64,000 bases of DNA from Atrichornis clamosus (lineage: Eukaryota > Chordata > Aves > Passeriformes > Menuridae): positions 1 through 64,000 of the forward strand of contig WBMZ01009453.1 of the NCBI GenBank assembly GCA_013400975.1. The letters are read 5' to 3'. The notes below the pieces were generated by a model, which did not search any database, was not told where the DNA came from, and saw only the letters and a list, made by a program, of their open reading frames with translations. The translations under genes and the position numbers were made by a program. Of this stretch, positions 30,706 through 42,900 are shown piece after piece (position 1 is the first letter of the stretch; each line of letters opens with the position of its first letter).

Positions 30706-33600
30706 CGTGTGTTTAAGCTTTAGAGATTCATATTGCACATTATCTCCTGCTGCTGTTGCAAGAGCTATTAACAATTTAGCCATTTATCCTCGATCATAAT
30801 TTAATAAGCTTTAGGGATATCTTCACATTTAATGACCATTATTGGTCTGTTTTACCTCTCTTTTTTTCCCTTCTCAGTTAGTTGTAGTCAGGAATAACAG
30901 CTATTAGGTTTGGAACTTGTACACCAAGATGTACGGAACTGAGTAGCTGGAATCAATACAACTATTTCAATATTTTGGATTCAGTCTTATGTACGGGATG
31001 TCTTCTGGAAGGTGTATATAGTGTTGTAGTCTAGTAAACAGTTTAGTCTATAGACACAATTTTCTAGATTAATAATAGTGCTTTTTAAACTGCCTAACTT
31101 ATTTTTGTAAGAACTTCTTTTAGAGAACCTTTTGGAAACATGAGAAAACGTGGCTACATTTAGAGTGCAGAGGAGGCACAAGCAGACATTGTTTCTACTG
31201 CTAAATAACACAATGTATTTCACTGTAGCAGTTTTAGAATCTGAACTCTTAACTGATGTCATTAATTAGTGCTAACGATCAATTAAAGGTTTAGGTCAAG
31301 TTGAAAGCACTGTCACCTCTCACAGCTGGAGACTGGGAAGCGAAGCTTTGAGTCAGTATTCTCTGGTACATTAGTGTAATGTTAATATCATGCTTATGCT
31401 TTTGAAATAAGCAGCATATAAAGTCTCAGTACTTTTCTAGAATGCCATATGACTGTCCTTAGGGCTTAAAGTAAACTTTCAGATATAATTCATGCAATGG
31501 CTTTTATTAATGACAACGGTGAAGACCTTTGTCAAAAAGTCCAAGTCAAGGCTGGCAGGGATCACAGCCAGCATTTACAGACGTGGCTGTATCTCTGTCC
31601 TGCTCTTATTGCATGTGTCTGTTGGATGGATGGATGCTCTAGGGATGGGTTCTGCTCAGTTAGAACGTTGCTTATGGAAAAACTGAAAATGCAGTTTATT
31701 AGTGCACCTTTAAAATTTTTGGATATAAATTAATCTAGGTAAAATCTTACAAGTAATAACTTCAAGAGGACTTTCTATAGAAGAACTTGGCATGTCAGGT
31801 GGCTCATTAAAACTATTCTTCATGTTTTAAACCTTTTTGAATTGTTCATATGGAGAGTGAATGTATTTATATTGAAGGTTGTGCAGTGGAATGTGCTGAT
31901 TCAGTGTGAATTTGTGTTTGATAGAACCCATTTCTCAATCTGTTCCTACTTTCTATCAGAAGTCTCTGCAGGTGCTCAACATGATCACACTAAAAAGGCT
32001 CAGTCAAACTGGGCAAGTGAATTTTGGAGTGCTGTTCTTTTGAATCTCCAGCATTATCACTACCACTGCTACCAAGCTGGAGGCTTGTAGCATTACCTGG
32101 AATCTGATAATTGCTTTTTCTCTTTTTTTTTTCTTTATTTTTTGTTCATTTAATGAATTCTTGTATTTGTCTAGGACTGTTTGAAGCACTATTCCCATGG
32201 AGCAATTAGAGCTAGCTGTCTTCCTGCTACAATGAAGAACTGTCTTCCCACTAGAACTCTTCAGTAGCTTTCCTTCAAAATGTTATTCTTTGAGAGAGCG
32301 GTTGATTTGGAGGAACGAAGTTTGATATCAGCATTGAGAAGTTCCTTCTCACTCAGATGCTTCCTTGAAGAGTTTGCTCATATTTATACCAACTTTCCCT
32401 GAATTTCTAGCACTCTTGATAGATGTGGGAATGTTTGTGCATGCAAAACATCAAGCAGCCAGTTCAGCTGTTCTCTATGGTTATTCAACATGTTTCTTTA
32501 ATGTTAGGAGTAGTGAGGATTCTGTGTGAAGGTCTTGCTACTGTTAACAACACTACTTAGTGGATCTGATGGATTTAGGCTTTTAATACCTATGCCACGA
32601 GTAAAAAGTAGATGTTTCCATATTTTTTCCCACCCCTTTTCTATGTATAGTGAATAGGTGAATGCTTATGAAAAAAAATATTCAAGAATAGTGACTAAAT
32701 AGAACAGCTCTGGCACCAGTTGGGCCTCTGCAAATGCAGAAACCCCATCACCTCGTCATGGCATCTCACATCCTGAAATAAGGTGGGTTTGAGCTAGGCA
32801 GAGAGTTTGTATGTCTGTCAGACTTGTTATCAAACACAAGTAAAGGTTTTAGATCATGATCTTCATGTTCTTAATTTTTCCTTGTCTTTGAAACCATGTG
32901 GCCAGTTGTTTTAAGAGAGGAACTGAATTTCAGCCAAAAGCTGAAATTAACTTGAAAGGTTTATCAATCCATGTTAATTATCTCCTGTTGTGCAATTACT
33001 GGAAGGATATGTGCAGAACAGTGCAGCAGTCTAAACCTTTGTCCAGAGGTTGATAGATTTTCACCAGACAGCTTTTGAGCGTTTATTTTAGTAAACATGT
33101 ATTTTGTGTGGTTGATGCAGTAGGTAGTGCGTCATGGTAGGTGTTCATCCATGGTGCACAAAGCTTACCGAGGCGCAAGCTTAAAGGTGCCGTGAGTTAC
33201 AGCAGCGATAACACCAGTAGACCTGTGTTGCTCAAGTGTATCATTTTGTATGGCATACACAGGGAAGAAGTATGAAGTTCCCATTTCTCCCAGAAACACA
33301 CAGGTTTCAATTTCATACTGAGGAAAAGCTGCAGCTCTAACCTGATGCATACTGAGCAGCACCATCTTCACAAACAAGTATTTTCATGAAAAGAAAGCGC
33401 TAACTTCTCATGTTATGGTGTACTTTTATAAACAGAGTGGGCCTTTCCTTTAACGGTCAGAAAGGACGGGGATAACGAAACCTGGTGTTCCGGTCACAAG
33501 TGCGTGATAAAATGCATCACTTAAAACTGTATTTTTGGGCACTGATTTGCAGGCACTGAAAGATACTGCGGCCTTACGTTCTTACGCCGTTGTTTTTTGC
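30706..33600. other. Spacer between UBA6 and CENPC, no gene recognised
   Basis: AT-rich DNA of about 2.9 kb. Small open frames on both strands have no recognisable similarity. None of the STAP1 protein (PH and SH2 domains) expected from mammalian gene order is visible here. The sequence may be transcribed as extended UBA6 3' UTR. Confidence 0.55.
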
Positions 33601-33831
33601 TCATTGTTGAGTTCTTCACTGAAGTTTTAAAGAAAAAGTTGCAACGCCCCGTCGTGGCAGTGGCCGTTTTGTGTAGCGCTTGGAAACCCGAGGATTTGAA
33701 CGGGCGTTTCCCGTGAGGGGAAATAAAAGAACGGGAAACATCCCCCGCCACGTCCACTCACAGAAGGGCCGGCAGGCAAACGGCAGGAGGTGATGGCAAC
33801 CGCCGCTTCTGCGCAGACGCAACAGACGCGC

Positions 33832-33839
33832 GCGCCAAA
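33832..33839 (-). promoter_or_regulatory. E2F-like site
   Basis: GCGCCAAA on the + strand is TTTGGCGC on the minus strand, an exact match to the E2F consensus TTTSSCGC. It lies 143 bases upstream of the CENPC ATG inside the CpG island. Confidence 0.5.
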
Positions 33840-33854
33840 AGCAGCTGCCGCCGA

Positions 33855-33859
33855 CCAAT
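33855..33859 (+). promoter_or_regulatory. CCAAT box (NF-Y-like)
   Basis: ACCAATGGG context, 15 bases after the E2F-like site and about 120 bases before the CENPC ATG, a usual distance for NF-Y sites in cell-cycle promoters. Confidence 0.5.
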
Positions 33860-33940
33860 GGGAGGGGGGCGTGGGGGCGTGGCCGGGGCGCTGCCGCTCG
33901 GCCGCCGTGAGCGCGCGCGCGGAGGGAAAGGCGCGCGAGG

Positions 33941-33946
33941 TTCGAA
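33941..33946 (+). promoter_or_regulatory. CHR-like element
   Basis: TTCGAA fits the cell-cycle gene homology region consensus TTYGAA. It lies 36 bases before the CENPC ATG and downstream of the E2F-like and CCAAT sites. A six-base match can be chance, so this rests on the combined arrangement. Confidence 0.35.
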
Positions 33947-33981
33947 GGCGGCGCGGGGGCGCGCGCCGGCCCCGGTCCGGG

Positions 33982-33996
33982 ATGGCGGAGGCTTTG
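33982..33996 (+). CDS. CENPC: CENPC coding exon 1
   Basis: ATG at 33982 in good context inside the CpG island. It encodes only MAEAL before donor GTGAGA. Human exon 1 similarly gives MAASGL before DHLKNGYRRRF. Confidence 0.85.
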
Positions 33997-36900
33997 GTGA
34001 GAGAGCGCGGGAGCGGTCGGGGTCGGTGTCTGTCTGTCTGTCTGTCTGCGTGTGCGTGTGTGTACGTGTGTGTCTGCCTGTCTGTGTGGTGCGTTTTGGG
34101 CAGCGGCCGGTGCCTTCCGTAGCGCCAGAGGCGCGGCCCTCGGCGCGCTCCTGAGTGAGGGACGGAATCGGTCTTCCGCTTCCCCCTGAGGAAGGCGAGG
34201 CTGGAGTTGGCGTTCTGCGCTCCCTCCGAGTCTAGGCTGCTGGCCTAGGCACTTGTGAGGGCTGGTTCCCTCGTTCCCCTCAGGCGAGCCACTTCCACGG
34301 GCGAGTGAGCGCTTAAAGAGCCGGACACTTGTCCAGGCACGCTAGAATCGTGTTCATCTTAAGTTTTAAAACTTCATGTATAGCGCGACACGAACACAAT
34401 AGTGAATGAACTGTTCAAAGCCCTTTTAGGTCCATTACAGGAATTTGTCATTTCTTTAATACGAAAGGTCGCTCGCCAGTGCATTGTGCTGCCCTCCGCT
34501 GCAAGGGGAAGAGGATTAAACTCGAGTGCCAGACTGAGTGCGGAGTGTGGTTCTGCAGTTTCTGAAGTGATGGCGTTTGGTCATTTGTTTTCCCGTGTGA
34601 CGTAGAATTTCCTTCTTCCACTTTAAGCCTATGTTGAAAATTTGCAGTGAAATCAATGCTTATGTGGGTTTGGTTATTTTTGTTACCAGAAGCAATATCC
34701 AAAGAAGAATCACAAAGAAGTGCAGAGTACTGTCAGTATGGCAGACTTCAGAAAAACATGTTGAATTCTCCTGTGTTAGGACTAGATGATATCCACACTG
34801 TATATGCTCACTTTATAAACTTACAGGAATGAGGAAGAGGTCAGAATTGTTTTTCAGCTAAACATTTACGTTTTTCTGAGATGTTTTCCTGTCACATTTG
34901 TGAAGAACTGCACTCTGCTTAGCTCTTGAGTTTTTCTTGCCCTTTCTTCCTATTTTTATCCTCTATAGCCTTTACCTGTTCCCAGGTCAGCAGCTTTATT
35001 TCATTTGTTGGCACATACGGTAACGTGGATAAATCGCTGCTGTTTGAATTATTATTGCTCTAGTTGTGGTCGATGACTGGAGTCACGTCTGCTGTTTGAA
35101 TGACTTTGACTATACTCAGGTTTCAAGTGTATGAAGATGCACTGGGAGTTCATTGAGGCTGTAGTTTTACCACAGCACAGTGATGTACTCTCACTGCCTG
35201 TCAGTGTGGGCTTGCCTGTGGTAAACACAGGGTAAGAATCATCACGTGAACAGTTAACACACAGCAGCAGATGTGGTGTAAGGTTATGTCCTAGCTTGCT
35301 TTGTGGTAGTTCATTCCTTTTCCTTACGCAAAAGATCATTCCTGTAGTCATTATAGAAATGTTAACCAAATCCTTAGATTCTCTGTGATTCCTGTCATGT
35401 AAGTCTCCTGTAACTCCTCTGACTTTAAATGCAACAAGTGCTTTGATGCTTCTTGTGGAAAGTTGAATTTCTGGTAGTTGTTACAGGGGTTGTCGCTACT
35501 GTGGCATTCCGAGAAAAACAGGGCTGCAGTAACTTCCACTCTCCCCCTAGTTTAAGATAACTCGAGAATCCTCAAGATTTGCTTACTTGTTTTTCTGTCA
35601 AGTGTCATCATGCTTACTAAAAATTGATTCTGATTTCTTCACAGAATCATTTAAAAAAAGGCTACAGAGCAAGATTCTGCCATGGAGGAGGGTAATTTGC
35701 ATTTAAACTTTCAGTCTTAGATTCTGGAAAACTTAATGTATTTTATATGAGAACTGAATGTTAAAACTGTATGATGTATCATCTTATTAAACTGATCTGA
35801 CGTTTCCTAAATTTCTTGTGCTTCATAGTGGTAAGAGGAGCAAACTCTGCTGGGGGACAAAACCTCAAGGGTTTACTTTGTATTCCTTTGCTGAGGCAAC
35901 AGAGTGTGGTGTGCTACACCTAAGGTACCCCTAACTAGGCTGCCTGAGTATGGAAGCAGTAGTCTGTGCAAACATACTGCCTTTCAAGAAGGAGAGAAAT
36001 GAAGCCCATGCAGAGTTGCAGCTTATTTGGACCTTGCTGGTAAATGTCAGAGATGAATTTGAGTATCTGCAGTGATGTAGTATTCTTAAAAGGCATGTCA
36101 GAAGTCCATAAGCTTTTTGTTACTGGAATCCATTTTTGGACATGCATTTCATGAACTTACCAAATCAGCTATTTTTAAAGGTATGTAGTGATCATTATGG
36201 GAGTAATACTCCATGGCTTTTCTAGTGTTATTTTGGTTTGGATCAACATTGTCTTGCTAGTGGATCACTCACTCTTTTTGTTTGTGCTGGTTTGAAATAG
36301 TAATCCAACCAGCTGAGCTGTTCACTTGCTTACGGATTTGATACCTCAAGCCAATCCTTGCTGCTGAAACTTTTGTGTAAGCACAGATTAACTGTGGGTA
36401 AGTGGTAGAACAAGAAGCAGAGGCTGACTCCCTGTATGAAGGGATAGATGTGCAGCAAGCACATTTCATTTCTAGAGTCTGCTGTGACTGGATCACTGTG
36501 CAGGCAGCATTACTTGAGGTCTGATTTATAAAAAATTATTTCTTTCTAGTGAGACTCTATTCATTCCAAAGGTCATTTACCTCAGGACTGTTGCAGTAGT
36601 TGCGTGTTTTCTTTTATGTAGAGAGAATTCTTCAGTCTTACCATAATCTGTGGTAGTGAGGCTTTTTTTCCTGGAATTCTTATTTAGACAAGTTTCTTTG
36701 CAGATATCTATGCGTGGAAATGTTCAGTAAAAATATATAGTAAAATTGGAACTAGGAGAAATAATAATCTAAAATATTAAGAAGTAAGAACTTAAGTACT
36801 TTAATATTTCTAGGACAGGAACATTTGTTATTTTTGATTGAAAATATTTTTTTCCCCTCTTCTTTCTAGAAATAAGATTGATGTACAGCCAGGTCAAAAC

Positions 36901-39900
36901 GTACTGAAACTCATACAGGATTGTTTTGAAAGTAAGCTCTTATTTGGTGTTTTGCTTAATTTGCTGATGAAAGAAAAAAAAAATTCTTCCTTGTATTATA
37001 TTTAGTGGTAAGTAGATGGAAATAAAAAATAGAGATAAAATGGATTAAAATTATATTTTTCAGGGTCATTAAGAGCACCCTCTTTCCAGCTTCTTAAAAT
37101 TGTGTCTTAGCTGTCGTATAAAGGAAATCTTTTTCCCAAGTAGCTAATTCCATTCTTGTTTGGATTTACATGACCTTAATAACCCTTATAACTCGTTAAA
37201 ATAAATGAAATCTGGACAATTCCAAGATTCCCATAGTTACAGTTTTTTTCTTCACAGGTTGCAGCAGTGATCTTACAGTAAACTCTCCAAATGCAACCCA
37301 TTGCTCAACTTTTATTTTGAAAAATGAGAAGAGGACTTCAATGCAGAGCCAAAGGGTAAGTTGTGGCAGTGTCACAGGGTAGCATTGCGTACAGTTTCAC
37401 TTGGGTACAAATTTAATTCTGTGGCATTTAGTTCTGCATGAACACTTGTAAAAGTATATAGGCTATAATTTAACTACCTGTAATAGTTGTTGAAAATATT
37501 TTTTTTCTTAGTTTGTTGTGCTCTACTCGTAGATATTCAATAACTAGAATTATTTAATAGTTTATTTTCTTGGGTTTTTGCTAATGCAAGTGCTTTCAGC
37601 TTTTTGCCCAGGATAGTTAAATTTCCCACAGTCTCAGGCTGAAGCACGCTTCCTTATTACTTACTGGTGGTGGGTATTCCTGTCTTGGACTCTATTGGAG
37701 TTGGTTTCGGTCACTTTGCCAGATGTATGGACACAGTTCTTAGCTATCAGATGGACAGTGAAATTTAAAGGTGATTCTTGTATAAAAGCAGCTTGTTAAC
37801 TCCTGATAATTTATCTGTACAATAACTTCATATATCTCTAACTCTGTTGAGGAGTGGAAACAAGTTGAAGGCCTTGTTAGTGTGCTGTCTGAGAGGATGA
37901 TACCAATAATCTAGTTTGTATATTAGTTTTAATATTTTGATTCTACTTTTTTTTTCTTGAATAGGATATTCTATTAATGACAGGGTTGAGAACAGGCAAC
38001 CTTATAATGTGTTTGTTTACTTTATTCTGATATTAGAATACAATATAAATTCAAAGCAATCTTGCAAAACCTCAGCCTGTTTTAATAAAGGGAAATTAAA
38101 TCGTTCAAATTAATTCACTCTCTTGAAATAAGAAGTAGTTTGCCTGGAGAGTAGCAGGATGTCCATTTTAAGCTGCCTGTGGATTTTTGCTGTACCCACT
38201 GTTTTACCTGTTCAGAATTCACAGTTAGTTTTGGAATATCTCACATGATAGAAAGTTGAAGTGTTCTGTTAAAGTAGAACTGTGATTCAGATGTGTATGA
38301 ATTAAGGGAAGGAAATTTTATCATGTTCTGTAGAAATTTATATTCCTATTAAAATACTGTTGCTTTATCAAATTTTTTACTTTGTCTCATTATTCGTTAT
38401 CAACGACGAAAGCCAAAGGCAGGGTCAGCCAACTCTGTGAAAAGAGCCTGCAATTCTGCAGAATCCTCACCCACATCACCACTAAAACCAGTCAGCAGCA
38501 GAGGTTGGTCATGCTATTACTCAATTAAGGGGTTTAGGGTAGCTATTTCTTGGGAATTTGTAAGGCTTTAAGTAGAAGAATTAAATCTGTTCTATATATA
38601 TGCCAGGAGAGTCATGTGAATCACACTTGAAGCCTACAGTACATGATTACGTAGCTGCTTCTAAAAAAACAGAGTCTCCTGTGTCTAAAAGCAAAAAAAA
38701 AAAAGCATCAAAAGATGTGGAAGCACTGTGGCGACGTCCGTCCATGTTTTTGGACTCTGAAGATGGTCGTGGGTCTTTTCCTGTGGAGGAAGGGAAAAGT
38801 TCTCCTGTAGTTAAGTAAGTAGAACTGAACATGGTTGTGGTGTCATATTCCCTGTGTGCCCCCCAGCTTAGGGTAAATTAACACAGTTGTTTGGATCATT
38901 TATGAGTTTGGATTGTGAACTCATAAAAAACAATTCCAGGCTTTTTAGAAAGTTTCCATATCTGGGTTTAGAAAGGGCAGAATTATTTTTTATTAAATAT
39001 TCTGGTGATAAGTGCTGTACCCAAGAAAGCCTGTCAGAATAGATTTAAACACTTCTTTGCAGGAAAGTGCACCAAAGTATCAGCTTCTCAGATAGTCTAG
39101 ACTTCTTCAGTGAATCCTATTGACACTGTTGTCCTTAAAGTTAACAAGAGTTTGTTAAAGCAGAAATGAGCAGTCATTGTCCCTCTGCTCTCAATATACA
39201 AATATATACAATGTAAAAAACTTCAGTTGTGACTGTTATCTCCCTGTTGAAAGATTTGAGCTGAACTGCAGTACTGGCCAGTGGTCCTGGTCACAGTTCT
39301 GCTTTCCTAGAGGGCTGAATCTCTGGGGTAGATCACAGAGATGAATTGACTCTGATCCCATTGACACTCATTGATGGAATGGGATTGGGTAGACAGTGCA
39401 CCTACAGCCTAGGAAACCCGACAATTTCTGAAGCACATTCTCCTAAAATTAGGAATTTGTCTTGCTGAGAAGCCTGTACTTTGATCAAGAGTCACATGCT
39501 GACTCCTTGTGGCCTTTGGACACTTGCTACTGTACTGGGCAGTGCTACTGCTAACCTGTGTTCCAGCAAGTTACCAAAGGGAAGCTCATCCATAAGAAGT
39601 GAGACACTGTCAGCAGGAGCATCTCTTCATCCTCACAATATTTTATTGTACACCCAGGATTTATAGCAACGTGTTTGAATGCCGTTTCTCGTACATAGGT
39701 TTCGTTTTGATAACTGGAATACTCCTGCTGCAGCAAAGAGCCATGGAGAAGTTGAAAATTTGGAAGGACCTCAGACTGGGAGAGAGGAACAGGTTCTTGT
39801 GCAAGAAACAGAACGTATTACTGTGTCTTCTGCCCAGAAAGAGAAGTCTTTCTCTTCAGCTGTCTTAGCAGCTGTAGCAACAGGAACACTTGGACAGAGG

Positions 39901-42900
39901 TTTGTTTTGAGGCTTAATTTGGAACATAATTTGCTATTAAAATACCCCAGATCTGAATACTGGAGCATCTTTTATCTGTAAACAAGGTCTCGGAGCACAT
40001 TTTGGGATAGTCCAACATTACCTAAAGGTGCCACTTGAGAAAGGGTTTGAACGGTTGTTTCAAAATTTTGTGCTGCTGGGGTTTAACGGTGCTCTTGCTT
40101 TTGTCTGCCAGTAAAGTAGTATCTGAATAGTGTTTCAGATTGAGCCTAAGATGTTTTGATGGGTAGGTGGGAGGATTGAGGAAAACCTTATGTGATTCTG
40201 AAGTTGTCAGTGATCAAGCAGTCTTTTTCAGAGCTAGTACAGATCTGTGGGGTTAGATAGGAAGCTGACTGTCCTGAGAAACAATCAGGTCTGAATATGA
40301 GGCCAAAGCAAGGAGAAGGAGGCCTTATGCTCTTTTGAGAAGCTCAAGAGCAATCAGTGATGAACTTTATAATAATCCTTCTGAGGAATGTTCTGTGCTG
40401 TGTCTAGGTGTTCAGGAGTCACCACTAGATTTGAAAGATTGAAAGTCAATTCTTCCCCCCTCAGAATTATATGAATATTTTTTTTCCTCCTTTCTTTAGA
40501 TATTCGACCTCGACATCACCACCATCACCTCATCCTGTGAAAGATCAAGATACAGAAATGGAAAATGAATGTGAATTTTTAATTGATGAATTAGATGCTG
40601 CATCTTCTACTTCTTGGATTTCAATACCCAGTAAGAACAAAAAATCAAAAAAAGATGTCTCTGTAACTCCTGTTTTTAAATCTCAGCCCTCTGAAAAGGA
40701 GAAGACACAGAATAAGAAAGGCAAGAACAGAAAAGTACAGGCTAAAGCGCTTACTAAACAGAAACTGGATCATCTAGATGTTGGAGCTTTTGAATTCAAA
40801 GGAATGTCAGAATCAGATCCAATCTCTAACAGTGAAGAAAAGGTCCTTAAATCTCAAAGCCAAAAGAGTAGTCAAAAGGGTAAGTTATTTAACAGCTCTT
40901 CAGACTTTTCCTTCCAGGTCACATTACTGGGTTATTTTGTGGTGGTTTATTAGGAAATTATAATAAAGATTCCTTTTTGATGTTTCAGTTGCAGTTAGAT
41001 TTGGGTGTATATAAGGCAGTGAGACGGAGTGTCTTCACTTTTTTCCCCACACCTTTTGCCTTTCCTGTTAGGGTGTCAAAAATTAAGTTAGCAGTTTTGC
41101 CTTTTCTTGTGAGCAGACATAGAAGGTAGGTACCCACAAGCTTTTGTTCCTCTCTCCATAGAAAGGAGGTTTAAGGTATGAACAGAAAGGAGATTGGGTT
41201 TTAGAAATTATTTGTGAAGGGTTTTTCAGCAGGAAATGCTGAAAACTGAAAAGCAGATTGAATGGAACATTTTTGCCCCCCCCCTTTTTTTTTTTTTGGG
41301 AAACACTGGAAGTACACCAAAAAGTTTTTTATAGACTATAGTGAAAGCCTTCTTTTAGCCATCAGGGATAAACCTGGTTTTTGATACCTTTTATTTTTTT
41401 TCTCATTTTGGTTCTTTGGTTTATTTTTATGCATTCAGATGTCAACGTATATCTTCAGGTTTAATAGGAAAAGGTATTGTGTCCAAATGTTTTGTGTATT
41501 GACAGGAAAGACTAAAAAGGATGCACTTAGACAAGAGTCTCCAAACGAGAAGGAGAACACATCCTGGAAACCAGAAGCTGAAGAACTGATGTTGTCATGG
41601 TCTGGATTGGAAGCAAAAGCACCTGATGCAGAACAATGTAAAACAAGGATGTTACCAAGTGAGGATTTGCCAGTGCCCTCATCTGGGCATCAGCTAGAGC
41701 AGACTGTGTCTCTAAAAAAGCCTCTCAAGTCTTCCAAGAATCTGCAGTTGGCTTCTAAAGCGTCTCAGGATTTAGTTAGGAAGAAACAAACTGTTAAGCA
41801 GCTTCCAAAAGTTAAAGTAGCTAAGAGAGGGGTGGTAAGTCCAAGGAAGAAGCTTAAAAAATCTGTCCAGAAAAGTCGTAATAAAAAGCCTCAGTTAGAA
41901 AGAGAGGAGAGTTCTGACAATGAACCTGGTGAGGAACAGCTTGAAAGAGAGCCTGTAAAATTGAATGCAGTGTGTACCACACCCTTGCATCAGAAATTAG
42001 AGACTCCAATGATTCAAAAGTTGGCTAAGTCTGAAGAGCCTAAAAATGTGTTGCACACATCAGAGTCACCTGGTGTTGAGAATAACAAAACTCCTGTAAA
42101 AGCACTTCAGCATCCCATGGACAGTGTGGGGATTTCTAAAAAGAAACGGTTGTCTGCCAAGTCTTCAGGGAAGATGCCCCAAAAGATTCTGCGTAGAACC
42201 AATAAAGCTGTTTGTTCAAGCCCTGAGGACACTGAGGCTCAAATGGATTCTGACAGCTCTTCTGTACAGGAAATGGCAAGAAAAAAACAGAAGTTATCAG
42301 ATGTGAAAATAAAAAGTAACAAAAGAAAACAGAAGAGGCAACGTGGACTACAGTAAGCTTTTTACGTGATTTCTTACAAATGTGGTGTATAACCTGGTAG
42401 ATAACTAAACACGTGAACTTTTAAGCAGTGATGGCCCAGTTGAATGTGATAGCTTGAGATTGGTTGAATCGTTAATAGAGAATACGCCAAATGGTGTATT
42501 CAAATCAACATCCTATTCTCAGTGCTGGGTGCCACATCTACTGTCCCCTCCATGAGGAAGCTTGTAAAGTGTTCTTGTGAGACTTGCATCTTAGATCCAG
42601 TTTAACACAACCCCACCGCCCACAGAGTAACTTTGCTGTCAAGTTTGTTGCTTTTTTAAAATAAACTTAGAAAATACAGCATTTAATTCTTCAACTATAT
42701 TTATTTTTGTCAATCTAAAGACTAAGTTTAAGCAGTCTAAAACCCAGTTTAGAATCATTGTTCTTTGCATTGCTTTTTAATTTCTTTAAATGTATTTTTT
42801 ATGGTTTTGTTCAGGATGTAAAATTATTGACCTACAGGTTCCTTTCATTAAGTAAAATTGACTTAACACCAAATGTAATAAGAATAATTTTTTCTCTTCT

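Larger units (their letters stand above)
33640..34260 (+). promoter_or_regulatory. CENPC: CpG island and CENPC promoter
   Basis: A sharp rise in GC and CpG content surrounds the CENPC start codon at 33982. GC-box-like stretches (GGGGGCGTGG, GTGGCCGGGGC) lie at about 33868-33890. The island continues into intron 1. No TATA box is evident, typical of a housekeeping or cell-cycle promoter. Confidence 0.85.

Noticed and set aside
33790..34154. Overlapping Arg/Ala-rich open frames of about 100 codons across the CENPC start
   Set aside because: They arise from CpG-island composition and the TG-rich microsatellite. The conserved CENPC start at 33982 is in a different frame and splices out after five codons.
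38600..38606. ATG at 38600 as an internal CENPC start
   Set aside because: The ATG lies in intron sequence before the acceptor CAG at 38604-38606. The open frame simply runs into exon 6.
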